This document shows positions 29,901 through 44,900 of a DNA stretch of 64,000 bases, piece by piece (within the stretch, counting starts at the first letter, position 1; each line of letters opens with the position of its first letter). This DNA comes from Adlercreutzia mucosicola DSM 19490. Lineage in GTDB: Bacteria; Actinomycetota; Coriobacteriia; Coriobacteriales; Eggerthellaceae. The stretch is from NCBI RefSeq assembly GCF_000422625.1, contig NZ_AUGK01000008.1:62001-126000 (forward strand), in the 5' to 3' direction. The notes beneath the pieces are model-generated. The model did not search any database. It was not told the DNA's origin and saw only the letters and a list, made by a program, of their open reading frames with translations. The translations under genes and the position numbers were made by a program.

Positions 29901-32900
29901 TCGCGGTTCACCTCGTCGGCATCCTGGCGGGACGGTCCCACGGTGATGATGTTGAACTTGAAGGTGTCGGTATAGTAGGGGCGCAAACGCTGCTCGCGAT
30001 TGCGGTTGCCGTTGGCCGTGGTCTCCACGCTGATCTTATCGGGCGCAGACGCGTTGTAGCCGTCGGCGGTCTCGCCGGTTAAGTCCACATCGCCGCGGGC
30101 CTCGAAGCGCAGCACGAAGCGGTACTGCTCGTTGGCCGGATTCTCCTCGTCGGCCACCTTCTCGTAGGTAACCGTCGCCTTGAAGTCCTTCCAGGCATCG
30201 TTGCGATCTTTGGCATTGGCCAGAAGGCCCTGGGTGTCGCGGTTCGCGTCGTAGGCCTCGTTCAGGCGCCAGTCGGTGGTCTCAAACACCTGGGGCACAT
30301 CGGGTATGCAGTTGTAGGGCGTGCCGTCGGCACGCTGGGGCGCCACGTTCTCGGGCAGCACCACCGTCACCACGGGCAGGGCGATATCGCCCATCTGGCC
30401 GCCATCCACGGAATAGGTGTGGGACAGGCGTTCCCAACGACCGCCGTAATTGTAGTAGTCGCCCTCGGGGTGATCGGCCTGCTGGTTGTAGGCCAGGCGG
30501 TTCCACCAGTAGCGGTTCTCCACATGCACGTTCAGCTGACGGGAATCGGCCTCGCTTTCCATGTAGTAGTCGGTGGACGGACCCGTCACGCCATTGGTGC
30601 CGATGGTCGACCACGTGCGCACCACGGGCTTGCGCACGCGAGCGCGCGTGCCCGTCTGGGCATAGTAGGCCGGGGTGCCCTCCGCACCCGACGTCTTGTA
30701 GGCCTTGCCCCACTGCACGCCCGTCGTGTCCATCACGCGCGTGCCGGCGGCCACCTCCTCAAGCGACACGGTGTTGTTCTGCACCGTGCGGCCGTTCACG
30801 GCGGGCATGTTGGGCGAGCCGTAGGCGCGGTCGTAGGCGGCATCCATGTTGGCCGAGCTGTTGGCGTACCAGGAACGGGCGCTCCACACGTAGTCCATGC
30901 CGAAGGGCTGGCAATTGTTCAGGTCGCCGTCGCCCTTGTTCGTATCGGCCTCCCAGGCGGCACGCCCCTCGAAGTGATCGATGTCGAACAGCTGGTAATA
31001 GGCGCTCGACTTCGAGGGCAGCTCACCGGATGCCGTGTCCGTCCCCGCGATCTCGCGGGTATCCACCGGGCGGGTGAGCACGCGATCGTACCAGTAGCCC
31101 GCGTTGTTCGTGCTGAAGATGTGAGAGGCGATGTTCACGTTGATCTTGTAGCCCGCATTGCCGCCGTAGCTGTCGCGGTCGGCGGTGTTGGCGGCCTGGT
31201 TGTCGATATCGCGGCCGAACCACTTGCCCAAAGGCTGGGTCACGGTGATCTTCAATACCCAGGGCTGCGAGCTTTCCACGTAAGACGTGCCCCGCGGGCC
31301 CGCATCGGCGGAGGCCACGGCCTCGTAGGACGAGACGGCCGGGTCGCCCGACACGTCGGGCGAGCTCGCGCTCTTCAGGGCCAGGCCGTTGCGGTAGTCG
31401 GCCGGGTTCTGCGAGGCGGCCGGGGCATCGTAGCCGGCATAGTCGCCCCAAGGCGTCTGCACCACTTCCACCTTCACCTCATCGGCGGAAACGGTGGCGT
31501 AGTTCTCGCTCGTGTAAGGCGAGTTGCTGTAGCCGGTGGGGCCGTTCACGCCGCTGAGCACCTGGGCGCTCACGATGGGATTGCCGTCGGCATCCAGCTT
31601 CGGCTCGGCGCCGCGCGGGAAGATGTAGGTGAACTCGATGCCGTCCAGATTGCGGTCGCCGTAGTTCAGCGCCTGCAGGCGGGCGGTATAGTCCTGGTTG
31701 TACTGCAGGGAGACATCGTATTGGCCCCACAGCACGCCACGGTGGTCGCGCACGGTGCCGCGGTTGGCCCAGTACTCGTACCACCACTCGTGGGCATCGC
31801 GACCCGACAGGTACTGGCGCTGAGACTCGTAGGCCGGCGTTCCATCGGGGTTGCTGCCGGCGGCCACGCTGCTGTCGGCGATGGGGATCATCTCGGAGGC
31901 AGTGGCCAGCCACGCCTTCTGCAGGTGCACGCGGGTCTGCGACCACACGATGGGCGTAGCCGAGCCCCATTTGGTGGGCAGGGCGGTTGCCGCCCCGTCC
32001 TCGTCGGTATAGGTGCGCAGCACACCGCGGGTGCGCGGCCAGGTGACCAGCTCGTTGTAGTCGCGATCATAAGCGCTGTCATCGCAATCCGAGTTCCAGC
32101 CCGAGCTGTAGCTGTTGATCAGCTTCACGTACCGGGGCAGATCGTTGGCGATAAGCTCCGCCGCGCCGCTGGGACGCAGGGGCGTGTAACGCGTCCACTG
32201 CACGTAGTTCGAGGTGCGCACATCGCTGTCCAGGTAGGTGCCGCGATGGCCATCGGCGCCGTACAGGCTGTTGGGCCGGGTGTACCAGCCGTTCTCGCCG
32301 GCATTCTGGTTCGTCGTCTCGCCGGGAATGAAGGTGAGCGAGCCGTCGAACATCTCCCACCGGTCGGAATTCTTCACGCGCGCGGCCGTGAAGCCCGACT
32401 CGTGCATCAGAGAGTCCATATCCATCAGCACCGAGCCGTTGTTCACATAGGCCGCGCCGATACCGGGGCGCGAGGCGGTATAGCCGCCGCCCGACAGCGG
32501 GTTCACGTAGATGCGGCCGGTGTGGTTGTTCCAGCCCGTGTACTCATCGGCATAGGTGTGCCAGTACTCGCCCACACGCGGGAAGTACACCGGCTCGGAG
32601 CCCTTCGTGCCCGACCACGCCTTCGACGTGTCGCCGTACACCTGGGGCAGGCCGTCCACGGCCGCGGTCACGTCGAACCACAGCTCGATGGTATCGCCCA
32701 CCTCCACGCACACGGTGCCGTGGTTGGCCAAATCGACCGGCGACACCTCGGCGCGCCAATCGGGCACGATGGAGCCGGGGCGCTCGCCGTCGTAGTTGGG
32801 ATCCACCACCCACTCGATGCGGAACAGGGCAAAGCGCGTCTCTCTGGCCGCCGAGACGGGGTTCATATCGTTGAAGGGCTTGCCCGAGGCCCCGCGGTTG

Positions 32901-35900
32901 GCGGTGTAGCCCTTCGGCGTCATGTTGTAGTCCATAGCACCGCCGATATCGGAGTCCAGCTCGGGAGCGTCGGCCTCGGACACCCGGGTCACCTTCACCT
33001 TCATGCCGTTGGTGCGCGCATCCAGCACGTCCTCGCCGAACACGTTCTTCCAGCGGATGTTCTTCTGCAGGCGCTGGGCCAGATAGTCAGCTGTGATCTC
33101 CTTGCCGTCGGCCGTCTTCAGGTAATCAAGCGGAATGCGCTCATAGAACACCGGATTGTACAGCTCGCCCTCTACGTCCATGCCGGTATTCGTGCCACGA
33201 CGCGTGTTCCACAGCACGTCTTTGTACCAGAACTGCTCGCCGGGAATGTAGCCGGTCTTCTGGGCGGCGTTCCAGGCGGTAGCGGCCGTGCCGGTCACCT
33301 GGGCCTCGGTCTGGAACACCTGATTCTGGAAGCGAATGACGGGCGTGCGACGGAACACCGTGAAGCTCTCCTCGGTATAGGAGTCGGCCTTGGTCTTCAG
33401 CACCGAGTTGTTCTCCACGTCGGCATAGTGGCTGCGGGCCGGCGTGAGCAGCACGCCGTCGGCACCCGAGGCACCCTCCTTGTAGAAGTCGAGCTGGGTC
33501 TTCTCCGTATGGCGATGGGTGTAGCCCACGTCCACGTAATGATGGGCAGCTTCCCACCATTCGGTCAGCTCGCCGTTGACGCGATTGCTCTGGTAGCGCG
33601 CCACGCCCACCAGGGCCACGTCGTCCAGGGCGTAGGGCGTGCTTGCCCCCACCGCATTGGGTGTATTGTCACGAGTGACCGGCACATCGTAGTAGGTCCA
33701 GCGCACGGCCGTGATGAAGCGGAACTTGTTCGAGTTCGCAAAGTAGCCTTCCTCGGACACCTTCACATGACGCGGATCGCTCTCGTCGGTCTCGGCCGCC
33801 TTGGTCAGGGCATCCAGCTCGTCGATAGTGATCCAGTCGGCGGCCAGCTCGTCGTAGTACTCGATAAAGATCTTGGGGCGCGTGCCGCGATCGGCGTCGG
33901 TCTCGGTGTCCACCGACTCGTGCACGGTGCCGTTGGTGATAGTGGGCTTCTCGGGCGTTTCCGGCACATCGGGCATCTCGGTGTCGCCGCCCCCGTCGGG
34001 CACCTCGGGCTCTTCCGTGCTGCCGCCGGGCTCGCCCATCTCGTACTTGGCTACGAAGATCGTGTCGGCGTACAGGCCGCTGGCGTCCTTGTTCAGGCGC
34101 GGAGCCGCCAGCTCGGGTGTCAGCACCTCGGCATCGAAGCCCTCGGTCTCGCGCTCTTCCTCCGTGAAGGTGATAGCGGTGTCGTGGGCCTCCCGCTCCT
34201 CAGTGAACAGCAGGTTGCCGTCCTCGTCGCGCTTCTGCACGGGGTTGCCGGCCGCATCGGTCTTCGGCACCTCCTCGTACATCAGATCACCATTCTCGTC
34301 GCGCATCTCCTCGGTCACCGTCTCGGTGATGGGGTTGCCGTCCTCGTCGTAGGCCTGATGCCCGTCGGCGTCCAGCACGGGTTTTTGCACCTCGTGGGTC
34401 ATCACTTTCTGCTCGGTGTCCCACACGGGCACCTGTTTGGTGGTGTAGGTGCGCTTGAACCAGCCCACGAACCGCGGCACCTCGGTGTCGGTAGCCGACA
34501 GCGTGGTGGTGGCGGTGGCGCCGGTGAGTCCCTCGGTGCCCAGCGCCTGGATATCCTGGTTCTTCTCGTTGTCCACCCGACCGCCGTCGGCCTCGTAGGT
34601 AACGGTGTAGGTCACCTGCGGATCGGCCTTGAACTTCGCCACGAAGGTGGTGTTGGCGTACAGGCCCTGTTCGTCGGTGTTCAAAAGCGGCGTCAGCTTG
34701 TCGGGGCTCAGCTGGGCCTTGGCACCCTCAACCGGGGTGTCCTTGAAGGTGATCTCGTCCCTCATCACCACGTTGCCCTCGTCGTCGTGCAGCTCGTTGC
34801 CCTCGTCATCGGTAGCGGGCACTTGGGTGACGATAGTCTCGCGCTTGAACCACCCGGCGAAGGCATAGCCGGTATCGGGGGTGGCCAGCGATCCGGTGGC
34901 GCCAGCCGACGACAGGGCCTGCAAGGTGTTCGAGGGAATGTCCACCGAGCCGTGGTCGTCGGCCTCGTAGGTAATAGTGTAGGTGTTGTCGGCTGCGGGC
35001 ACGAACTTCGCCACGAAGGTGGTGTCGGCATAGGCCTGGATCCCGGCGCGGGAAGCGCCGTCGCCCTCTCCCCCGGCATCGCCGGCATCGCCGGCCTCGC
35101 CGGCATCGTCCCCATCGGACAGCGTCGTCACCGCCAGGTTCGCCGCGGCCACATCGGCGGTCAGGGTGGCACCGGCGCCGGCCAGCTTGCGCTCGGTCAC
35201 CGTGCCGTCCTCGGCCGTCTCGCGCACGTACCAGCCGTCGAACACGTAACCGGGCTGGGCCGTGGCCGTAGCACCGGTCACGCCCTTAACGCTCAGGGCC
35301 ATCAGGTCGGCGTTCTTGGCCACATCCACCGCACCGCCCGCGCCAGCCGTATAGGTCACGCTATAGGTGACGTCGGTATCGGCCTTGAACTTCGCCACGA
35401 AAGTGGCATCCACGTACAGGCCGTCCTCGTCGACGGGCAGAACCTGGGCCAGGGTCGTGGCATCCAACTGGGCCGTGCCGCCCACCGCGGTGTCCACCGG
35501 CGTGCCCAAGGGCCCTTCCTCGCGCAAAAACCAGCCCACAAAGCTGTAGCCCTCATCGGCCACGGCCTCGCCGCCGATGAGGCCGTCGGCGGTGGAGCAC
35601 AGCATCTTCGGCGTGGTCAGCGTCTGCGCCGGCCCCTCGATAATCTCGATACCGCCAGTAGAATCGTCACCGGCGCCCGGCGCGGCGCGGAACGTGCGCA
35701 CCTGGCCGTTGTCGGCCGCCGTATAGGTGATGCGGAAGGCGCGCTGGCTCTTGTCCTTGAACTTCGCCACAAAGGTGGTGTTCGTGTACAGGCCGTCGGC
35801 ATTCTTCACCACATAGGGAGCAGCCGCCTCGGGCGTCAGCACGGGGTGCTCGTCGTCCACCAGGGTGTCCACGTCCTTGCCCTCGTCGTCCATGGTGCGC

Positions 35901-38900
35901 ACGTACCAGCCGTCGAAGATGAAGCCCTCGTTGGGCAGCGCTTCAGAGCCGGTGATGCCGGCAGTGCCCAGCACCTGGATGCCGCCGTCCGACTCGTTGG
36001 ACACCTTGCCGTTGGCCTCGGCCTGATAGGTGATGCCGTACACCTGGGTGGTGCTCGGCTTGAACTTGGCCACGAAGGTGGTGTCGGCGTACAGGGTGTC
36101 CGACCCGCTGGCATCGCTACCGCCGTCGTCGGCGGCCACGGTGTTCAGATTGGCCACCGTGTCCTGATCGCTCAAGGCGTTGGGGATGTTCTCCAGCTTC
36201 CGCTCGGTCACGGTGCCGTCATCGGCCGTCTCGCGCACGTACCAGCCGTCGAAGGCCCAGCCGGGCAGCACCCAAGCCGTGGCCCCGGTTACCTTGTCGG
36301 TGGCAGTGGCGTCCATCTCGGCGTTGGTCATTTCGGAAACGCGGTCGTCGCCCACGGTGAAGTAGCCGCCCTCGTCGATGACGTAGGTAATGGTGTAGCG
36401 GGGCTTCTCCACATCGTCCTTGCCGTCTTCCAGGTCGCCGCCGCCCCCGATGGAGCCGGCGCCATTGCCCACCGAGGCCACCACATCCGACAAGGTGGCA
36501 TCGTGGTTCGTCAGGTTGTCGGTGGAAGGCGGCATGTCGGCCGGATAGCGCAGGTTCACGCGCTTGCCGTCGGCATCGCGCTGGATGTCGTAATTGTCAT
36601 GGGTGCCCGTAGCCAGCTTCGGCGTGTCGGTCAGTTCGAAGCCCTGGCGACCTCTCTCGTCAGTCAGGCGCACCGTCACCGTCATATCGGCGGTGTGGTA
36701 GGTAGGATTATTCAGGTTGTGCACCGTCAGCTGGGCCGTGTCGCCATCGGAGCGGGGACGGCCCATCAGCAACGTGGAGGGGTCGAGCCCCGTGAAGTTG
36801 AAGGACAGCTGCGGGTCGTCATAACGACTGTTGTTGCGCTGCGGGTCCTCGTAGCGATCGCTATTGACCCGCGTGTAGTCGTCCAAGTGATTGTAGAAGC
36901 GCGTATAGCTGTACACACGGCTGCCGAACTGGTTGCGGTTGATCATGAACTGGTCGACGGGGTCGGCCGGGCGGATCGTGTACACCGTACGCTCGTGGGC
37001 CGTGGTGTAGCCGTTCACCCAGCGACCGCCCATGTCGTTTGAGTAGGCCCATACGTTGTGGTCGGCATCGCCGCCGCCGGGCACCGTGTACTGCAGGTAG
37101 CCGTGCATGGGCGCCGACACAGCGAACCAATCGGCCAGCACCGTCGAGCCGCGATGGGGCATCGTATCGGCCGTGCCGTTGGCGGCGGTGTTCTCGCTCG
37201 TCAGGTAGTCCTCGGTTTCCAGCTCACCGGTCATCTGGGTGATCACGCGGATGGTCACGTACTCGCCGGGATCGAAGGTGCGGCCCTCCGCGGGCGTCAG
37301 CTCGCCCTCATCGGTCCACTTGTTATCGCCCACGCGGAACAGCAGCACGCGATTCTCGTCGTAGGCCTCCACGGTGCCGCCGTTGCCGTCGGGCACAAAG
37401 GACAGGTCGGTCTGCTGGGGCGCCTCGCGCAGCTGGCTGCGATCCAGGTTGCCGATCATGGCCGCCACCGGGTGATCGGTGGTGTTGTCGGCCACCCAGT
37501 TGCCGTCGCCGCCCTTCTTCTTCGATACCTCCCAGCCGACGATGCGCTGCCCCTTCTGCACACGGAACATGGCATCTACGTGCTCTAGGGCCACGTCGTT
37601 GTCGGATCCGGCCACAGCGGATTTGTTGCCCACGCGCAGGGTGTACTCCACGTAGTCACCCGGATACAGGGCGCCGTCGGGAATGCCCCAGTCCTTGGCC
37701 GTGGAATCGGTGCTGTAGGACACCGGCGCGCCGATGTCGGTATCGGAATTATCGTAGCCGAACACCGTGGCGGCGTTGCCGTTCACAGTGACGGCCTTGC
37801 CGCGCACCATGGAGGTTTCCATCTGGGCCAGGCGGTGGCGCAGGGTGTTGCCCGCCGTGGGGTCGTGGCGCAGGCCGCTCACGTAGGCGCTGCTGTTCAG
37901 CGGTGCGCGGTTCGGATCCTTCGACTGCACGTCGGTAATGGCCAAATTCTCATTCCAGGTGTAGGGCGAATAGGCCATGCCCGTCTTGTTGCCCGTAGGC
38001 GTGGCGTACTCGTTCCAATTGCCGGCGACCAGATCGGTGGCCGTCGTGGCCGTCGCCGACACGAAATCGTCGAGGGTGCGGTCGGCGTACACGCCGTCGT
38101 AGGCGAAGGCGTAGTTGTAGGCGTTGCCGCGCGTGCCGGTGGGATCGCCCGACAGGAACTGGTTGGAATCCAGCATGGTGTCCTGACGGCGACGGTTCGC
38201 GTTGGGCGAATCGTACTCGATGGACAGCGTGGAGATGCGGGTGTTCACATAAGTGCGGTTCACCGTGGCGATGTCGGCGGCAAAGCCGGGCATCAGATTG
38301 GTGGCCGACACGGCGGTGTAGGTGGAGGGACGAATGCCCTCGGCGCCATTGGTGGCGGCGTACAGGCGGAACTGCTCGCGCAGGTAGGCCTCGATGTCGA
38401 TGGAGTAGCAGCCGGCATAGGTGCCGTCGGTCAGACGATCCTTCGACACGATGCCGCGGTCCTTCAGCTGCTGCCACGTGAGGTAGGTGCCCGGGTGCAG
38501 GCCGTTCTGAATGAGCCACGCCTTCTTGTCGGCGTCGTACTGCAGTTTGATCTGCACCGATCCATAGGAGAAGGTGAACGACTTTACCCGCAGCCAGTCG
38601 GTGTTGTCCTCGGATGTCAGAACCGGTTTGTTCCCCGCGCCCAAAACAGGATTGCCCTCGGCGTCCACCTGGGCCTTCTTGGTCCATTCGGGAGTGTCGG
38701 GCAGAAGCTCGGAGGGGATGTACACCTTCTGCATGCGGAAGTTCGCGTTGGTGGTGGCCGTCAGCGTGGCATGATTGATGTGCGAGGCGCGCAGACGGTT
38801 CTCCTGGTTGGTGGGCGTGCCGTCGGCGTAGTTCTGGAAACGGGCCTCGAACGAGCCGAATGCCGGCGTGAGGTTGTCCCCCGCCGCGAAATAGGGCATG

Positions 38901-41900
38901 TTGCCCACACTGGAATTGTCGTGCTCGCGCTGGAGGCTGAAGTGGTAGCCGAAGGGGATGAGGTAGCCCATCAGGTAAGCCGAGTCGGTATCCACGTACT
39001 GACTGTTGTAGCTGTCGTTGGGGTTCAGCGTGCCGAACCACGAGCCGTTCGGATCGGGCGTGAGGCTGTCGGGATTGCCGAAGCCCTGTCCCGTACCCTC
39101 GGCCACCTCGCTCTTGTAACGGCGGGAGAACACGCGGGAGTAGTTCGTAGAGTCGTCCAGCGTGGTGGCCTTCTGGTTCAGGAAGGTGTAGGGGCGGCCG
39201 TACACCTGCACGTCGATGTCGCCGAAATTCTTGTTGTACTCAGCTCCGTGGTGGCGCCCCACCTCCTGGGCATAGTCGCCCTCGCCGCCGAAGTTGCGCA
39301 TCACGATGTCGTAGCTGACCACGAACTCGTTCTCATCCAGCGAAAGCGTGGCCACCGGGTCGCCCGCAGTGAGAGCATTCTGGATCTGGATGGCCTTGTC
39401 CTCGTTCGGGCGCTCGAAGTACACGTAGGCGCTCTTGCCCGATACCAGGCTCATGGCATCGCGCTTGATAACGGCATAGCGCTCGGTGGTGCTGCCGTCA
39501 GCGGCATATTTGCGCAGGCGGAACTTGATATAGGACACGCGACTGAGCACATCATCGCCGCCCTTGTTCACCAGGCACAGGCCCGTGGACAAAAAGCCGT
39601 AGTATTCCAGATCGGGGTCGGGCTGGCATACCGGCATGTCGTCGCGCAGCACGATCTCGTCCGAGAAGCTCACCTTGCCGTTCCAGTTGTTCCAATCCCA
39701 GCTGCCATAGCGGCGCTGCAGCGAGACCGAGTAGTGCTGGTCGCTCGCGAACTTGATCTCGGTGGAGCCGTTGAAGCCAGCGATGCCATCGCGACCGTTC
39801 TCCCAGCTGTTCAGATGGCCCTTGCGGGTGTAGGCGCCCGTCTCGATGACGTTGGCCCGGGCCGACGTGCGCAAATGACGCATTTTGTTGGGCTGGTGGG
39901 CGTGGCCGTTGTAGCCCGTCTGCACGTAATCCTGGTACGAGAACACCGAGCGGAAAGCGTTGCCGGCGTTGCGCAGGCCGTCGTCGTAGCGCACCACGGC
40001 CTTATGCCCCGTGCGCTCGGCGCCATTGCCCGTGTCGCCACCCAAGGTCATGCGTACCTCAGTGGTGGAGTACACCTCCGATTTCACCTGGTAGAAGCGG
40101 CCCGTCACTTCGAAGGCATCATTGTTCAGCGTGTTGTACAGGAACCAGGTGCCGAAGTCGGGCTGGTTGGCGTAGCGCTTCGTGTCGTCGGTGTACTGGG
40201 GCTGGTTGATGGCCACGCGGTACACGATCTGCGTCACGCGGTCGGCCAACGCCGGGTCTCCCCCGTTCTCGTAGGCGGTGAAGGGGTGTTTGTAGAAGTT
40301 CTTCTCGTCGGCCGAGAAGTCGGCCACGTGCTTACCGGAACCGTCCTTCGCCAGCAGGTTCAGGCGCAGGTACTTCCTGTTGTCGGTGCCCATGGCCACC
40401 GAGTTCAGGCCCGCCGCATCCAGGGCGGCCTTGTCCACCGTGAAGCTAGAGCCATCGCCGTACTTCACCGTAATGGAGCGCATGTAGGGCAGTGCCTGGG
40501 CGCGCACGCGCACGTAGTAGGCGTCGAAGGCGTTGTGGTCCAGGTTCTGGATGAACTCCACCTCGGCAGCGGAGTTGTAGGTGCGGCCGTCGATGGTGTG
40601 GTAGCGATTCGTGTACAAATCGTCAGCCGGATCGTTGTAGTACTGGGCCCACTGCTGCTCGTAGTGGCAGTCGGATTCCACGTCGATGGCACCGCGGCCG
40701 TCGGCATTGCCGCTGTTGCGCTTCTGGCGCAAATCGAGCGTGTAGGAGCCCAGGGCCTTGTAGCCGATTTCCAGGTGGTTGTCGCGCTCGGTGCCGCCCC
40801 AGCCCCAATAGGAGTTGTAGTAGTTGTGGTTGGCATCGGTGGTGTAGGCCCACTGCTCGAAACGGTTGATCTTGTCGCCGTTGTTGTTATAGCCCACCCG
40901 GGTGTTGGCATCGAAGTACATCTTCGACATCAGCACCTCGGCGTTGTCGTGGCGCGTGGTGCGATAATAGTAGCCGTCGTCCTTCAGAGCGTGCTCGCGG
41001 ATGTTGTTCAGATACACCGTGGTGGTACCGTCCAGCACGGTGTAGTGGGTGCCCAGGGCGCGATCGCTGTAGCCCTCGAAGCCCACGGTTTGGGCGCCGG
41101 AGGCCACCCCGTTGTACTTCATGTCGCGCCAATCGTACAGCGTCAGGTTTTTCAGATTGTCGATGCCCAGGTAGATGAGGTTTTCCTCGGTCAGCACGAA
41201 GTTGCCGTCATCGGCTACGGGGAAGAAGTCGGGGCCCGAGGCGGTGGGGTGGGTAGCCGGCGGCTGGATCATCACCGGGTTGCCGTCGGCATCCAGCACC
41301 GGATTGCCGTCCTCGTCCTTCTCTTCCACCTGAGGCGGCAAGGGCGCCGTCAAACGGTCGATGGCCTTGTCGGACTTCTTGAAGCCCACCAGCTCGTCGT
41401 TCAGGTACACGGGCCACAGCGTGGCCTTCAAGCTCGTGGCCGTATCGGCATCGCAGGCGCCGTACAGCTGCAACCGGCCCACGTTCTCCCACTGACTCAG
41501 GTAAGCGGCGGCAATGGTGATTTTCGTAGTGTGGAAGCCCGTCCACGCCGAACCCGTAGGCGTCACGCTGTCGGGTCCCTGTACGATGCCCGTCTCATAG
41601 CCGAGCCCTATATTCAACGACACGTCGGCTCCATCGATGTAGGACACCGCATCGGTGTTCCACAGCTGAGCCCACACCGTGAAGTCGCGGTCGTAGGGCA
41701 CCGCCATGGTTTCGGCCGAGTCGTCGGAATTGCCATCTTTTCCATAGGCGCCCGTTGGCATATCGACGTACTTCTCGTGCACGCGGATGTCCAGATACGG
41801 ACGTGGGGTGCTCAGCGAAGCCGTGCGCGAGCTGACATCCTGGCCGTAACGGCCCGTATTGCCGGGCGAGGCGGGAATGGCGCCGGTCTGGGCAGCCGTC

Positions 41901-44900
41901 ATGATGGCGCTCAGCAGCACGGTGTTGTTGTAGTTGTTCCACCAGTCCGACTTGCCGCGGAACTGGGCCTCCAACGTCTTGCCCTCGTAGGCCGGGTCGA
42001 TGGTGTCGTATTCCACCACCACCTTGCGCAGGTACTTGTCCTTCTCGGCGGCAAACACGCCCGTGGTCATGTCAAAGATGAACGGGTCGCCATCGGCAGC
42101 CTGGTAGTCGCGCAGGTTGGCCTGCAGGTCGGCCAAGGTGATGAGGACCGGTGTTTCCAGCGCACCCGTGACCGGGCTCTGAAAGTAGAACTGAATCTCC
42201 TTCAGGGCACTGGTGCCAGCGGCCGTGCCATGACGCTGCAAGCCCAGCTCCAGCAGATCGGCGCCCAGGGTGAAGGTGCGCGTCTTGAAGCCGTAGTTGC
42301 CCGGAACCGGAGCAGTGGCATCCAGCTTGTTGCTCACCTGAGTGAGGTCGTAGGTGATGCGATTCGTATCGGAACGGGAATCGGTGGCATTTTTCGCCAC
42401 GAATTCATACCCCACACCATCGGCATAGTGGGCCACCGTGACCGTGGTGCCTGTGGGAACCCCGTTGGCATCGAGCGCGCCCCTGTTATCAGCGGGCGTT
42501 ACCGGACGCTCGGCCGCCGGCTTATAGGCATTACCCCTCGTGGACCAGTCGAACCAGCCGATGTAGTTGCGCACCGTGTAGTTCCGCGTAATGGTGTTGG
42601 TGCCATCGGGCTTGTTGTAGCGATTGTCCAGGGGCCCGAACTTGCCCATGCCCGAAGTAAAGCGGTACTGGTACATGGTGTCGTCGGGATGCCACGTCGT
42701 CTTGTTGCCCCACTTATCGTAAGACCACCAGCCCGAGTAATTGTTCAAGCCGTTCCCATGGGTCTCCATCATGCCGTAAACATAGGCGGTCAGCATCCGA
42801 TCGCCCGTCACATAGCCGTTGAACAGGGCGTAGCGCAAACGCACCGTCTTGGCGGAGGCCACAGCGTTGCCGGCGGGGTCGGTACCGTGCAGCGGCAGGC
42901 GCAGCACGCCGCCGGCATCGATATAGCCCGCCAAGTCATCCATGGTGAATACGTGCTTGGTCACCCCGTCGGCTTCGATAATGTCGATGCCGTCGAAGTC
43001 GCCCGAGGTGTGATGCCAGGCATTGGGCGCGATCGGGTCATCGGGCGCCGACTGGGTGAAGCCCTCGATAACCAACTCCGTGCCCATGAAGCCATCCACA
43101 TCGCGGTAGGGGCTCTGGGCCACGTTGGATGCGGCCTGCTCGTTCACCGACAAGTCGTAATACACGTTCGAAGCCGAGCTCTCGGCAGTGTTGGTCAGGG
43201 TGTAGCAGAACCATGCCCGCTCGCGGTCGGGGTTCTCGCCCCAGCGGTACGGCGTGGGGGTAGCCGACTGGTAGGGATAGGATCCGCCCACCGGCGCGCC
43301 CGTCTCCTTCACGCCCGAGTTGTACACCGTGCCGTCCTTCGACCAGCCGGCCGTCACGGCAATGGCGGGCTCGATGGTGCTGGCCGAAAGAGTGGCGCTC
43401 CCCCTCCCCTCCTTGTCGCGGGAATTAGTCGCGCCCTGGTCGCCTTCATGGCGCGTGAACAGCTTGCCTTCCACCGTCACGTTGTTTAACTGGGAAGGGG
43501 CGCCGTACAACAGCACGTAGGCATCGCCGGCCCCCGGCGTGGCCAAGGCCCTCACATTGGCCTCGAAGCGGTCGAAGTCCACCTCCACCCGCTGAAGATA
43601 GGCGTCGCCCCACAGGCCGACAGGCAAGATCACCGCGCCCACGGCATCGGCTCCGTACTGGGCTGCTTCAGCCGATCCGGCCTTCACGCGATAGCGCTCC
43701 AAATCGGCCGCCGCCAGCACCACCGGATCAGTGGCGCCCAAAGCGTACAGGCGCACCTCGGTCACTTGAGCCACATCGAACAGGTGGGCGCCCAGCACCA
43801 CCTTCTCGGTTTGAAAGCCGCGGTTCTCCACCACGGTGTTGCCCGCACCGTCGGTGGTCGACACCTGATCCACGGGAATGTTGCCCGTAGCGAAGGTGCC
43901 CGGCTGCAGCAGGGACGCCGAGTCGTTGCTGAGACCGAAGAAGTAGCCCGAGCGCTTCACCAGCAAAGGCGCGGTCTGGGTGCCGCCCTTGGCCGAGAAC
44001 ACGCCGGCCTTGCCGCGATCGAAGGCGTAGGCGCTCACCACGGGGTTGCCGTTCTGGGGCAACAGGATGGCCTGGCAGGGCGAGCCGGGCACCGCGGCAC
44101 CCGTCATGTCAGTGCCCACGGAGTGCACCTCCATGCTCGGGTCCCCATACTGCGACTCCAGCGTGCCCGTTACCGAAAGCTTGCTGGCCAGCCACGTGGT
44201 GGTGCCAAAGATGCGCACCAGCGCGCCAGAACCCGCCGGGTTGCCGGCGGCAACGTTGTTCTTGAAGTAGTCGAACTTCACCTCAACGGTGCTGAAGTAG
44301 TTCTTGCCCCACTTATCCGGCGTCAGCACCGCGTTGCCGTCAGCATCCAGAAGCCCCGCAAGGGCCGCACCCTTGAAGCTGTAGGTTTTGGGCTGATCGT
44401 CGGCATCCAGCGCCGTGACGATGATCTCGGTCACCGTGGCCGGGTCGGCATCGGTGCGCTTGGTGGCATCGAAGAGAGCCTTAGAGATGGTCACCGCCGA
44501 GGTATCGAAGCCGCGACGCACCCCCGGATCGGCGTCGGTGGCACCGTAGCGCTCCAGGGGCATGGCGCTGGTGACGAAGTGGCCCGGCTGCAGCGGCGTG
44601 GGGCTGCTGTTGCCCAAATGGAAGGCAAAGCCCGACGTGGCAGCCCCCAGGGCCGAGGCGCGCCCCTGGTTCCAGCTGCCATAGGTGCACGCGGTAGTGG
44701 GCGTGCCCGTGAAGCCGGCGGCGTATACGATAGGCTTGGCCGGGTTCACGTTCAGCGACGCATGGGACTTGCTGGACAGCTGGGCGCTCACGCCGTCGTA
44801 GGCCGTGGAGAACGTGCCCTCCACCTTGTACGTGCCCGTGTAGGTCGTATGGCCCAGCAGTGCTACGAAGCAGCCGCCGTTCGGCGTCGGCACACTTACG

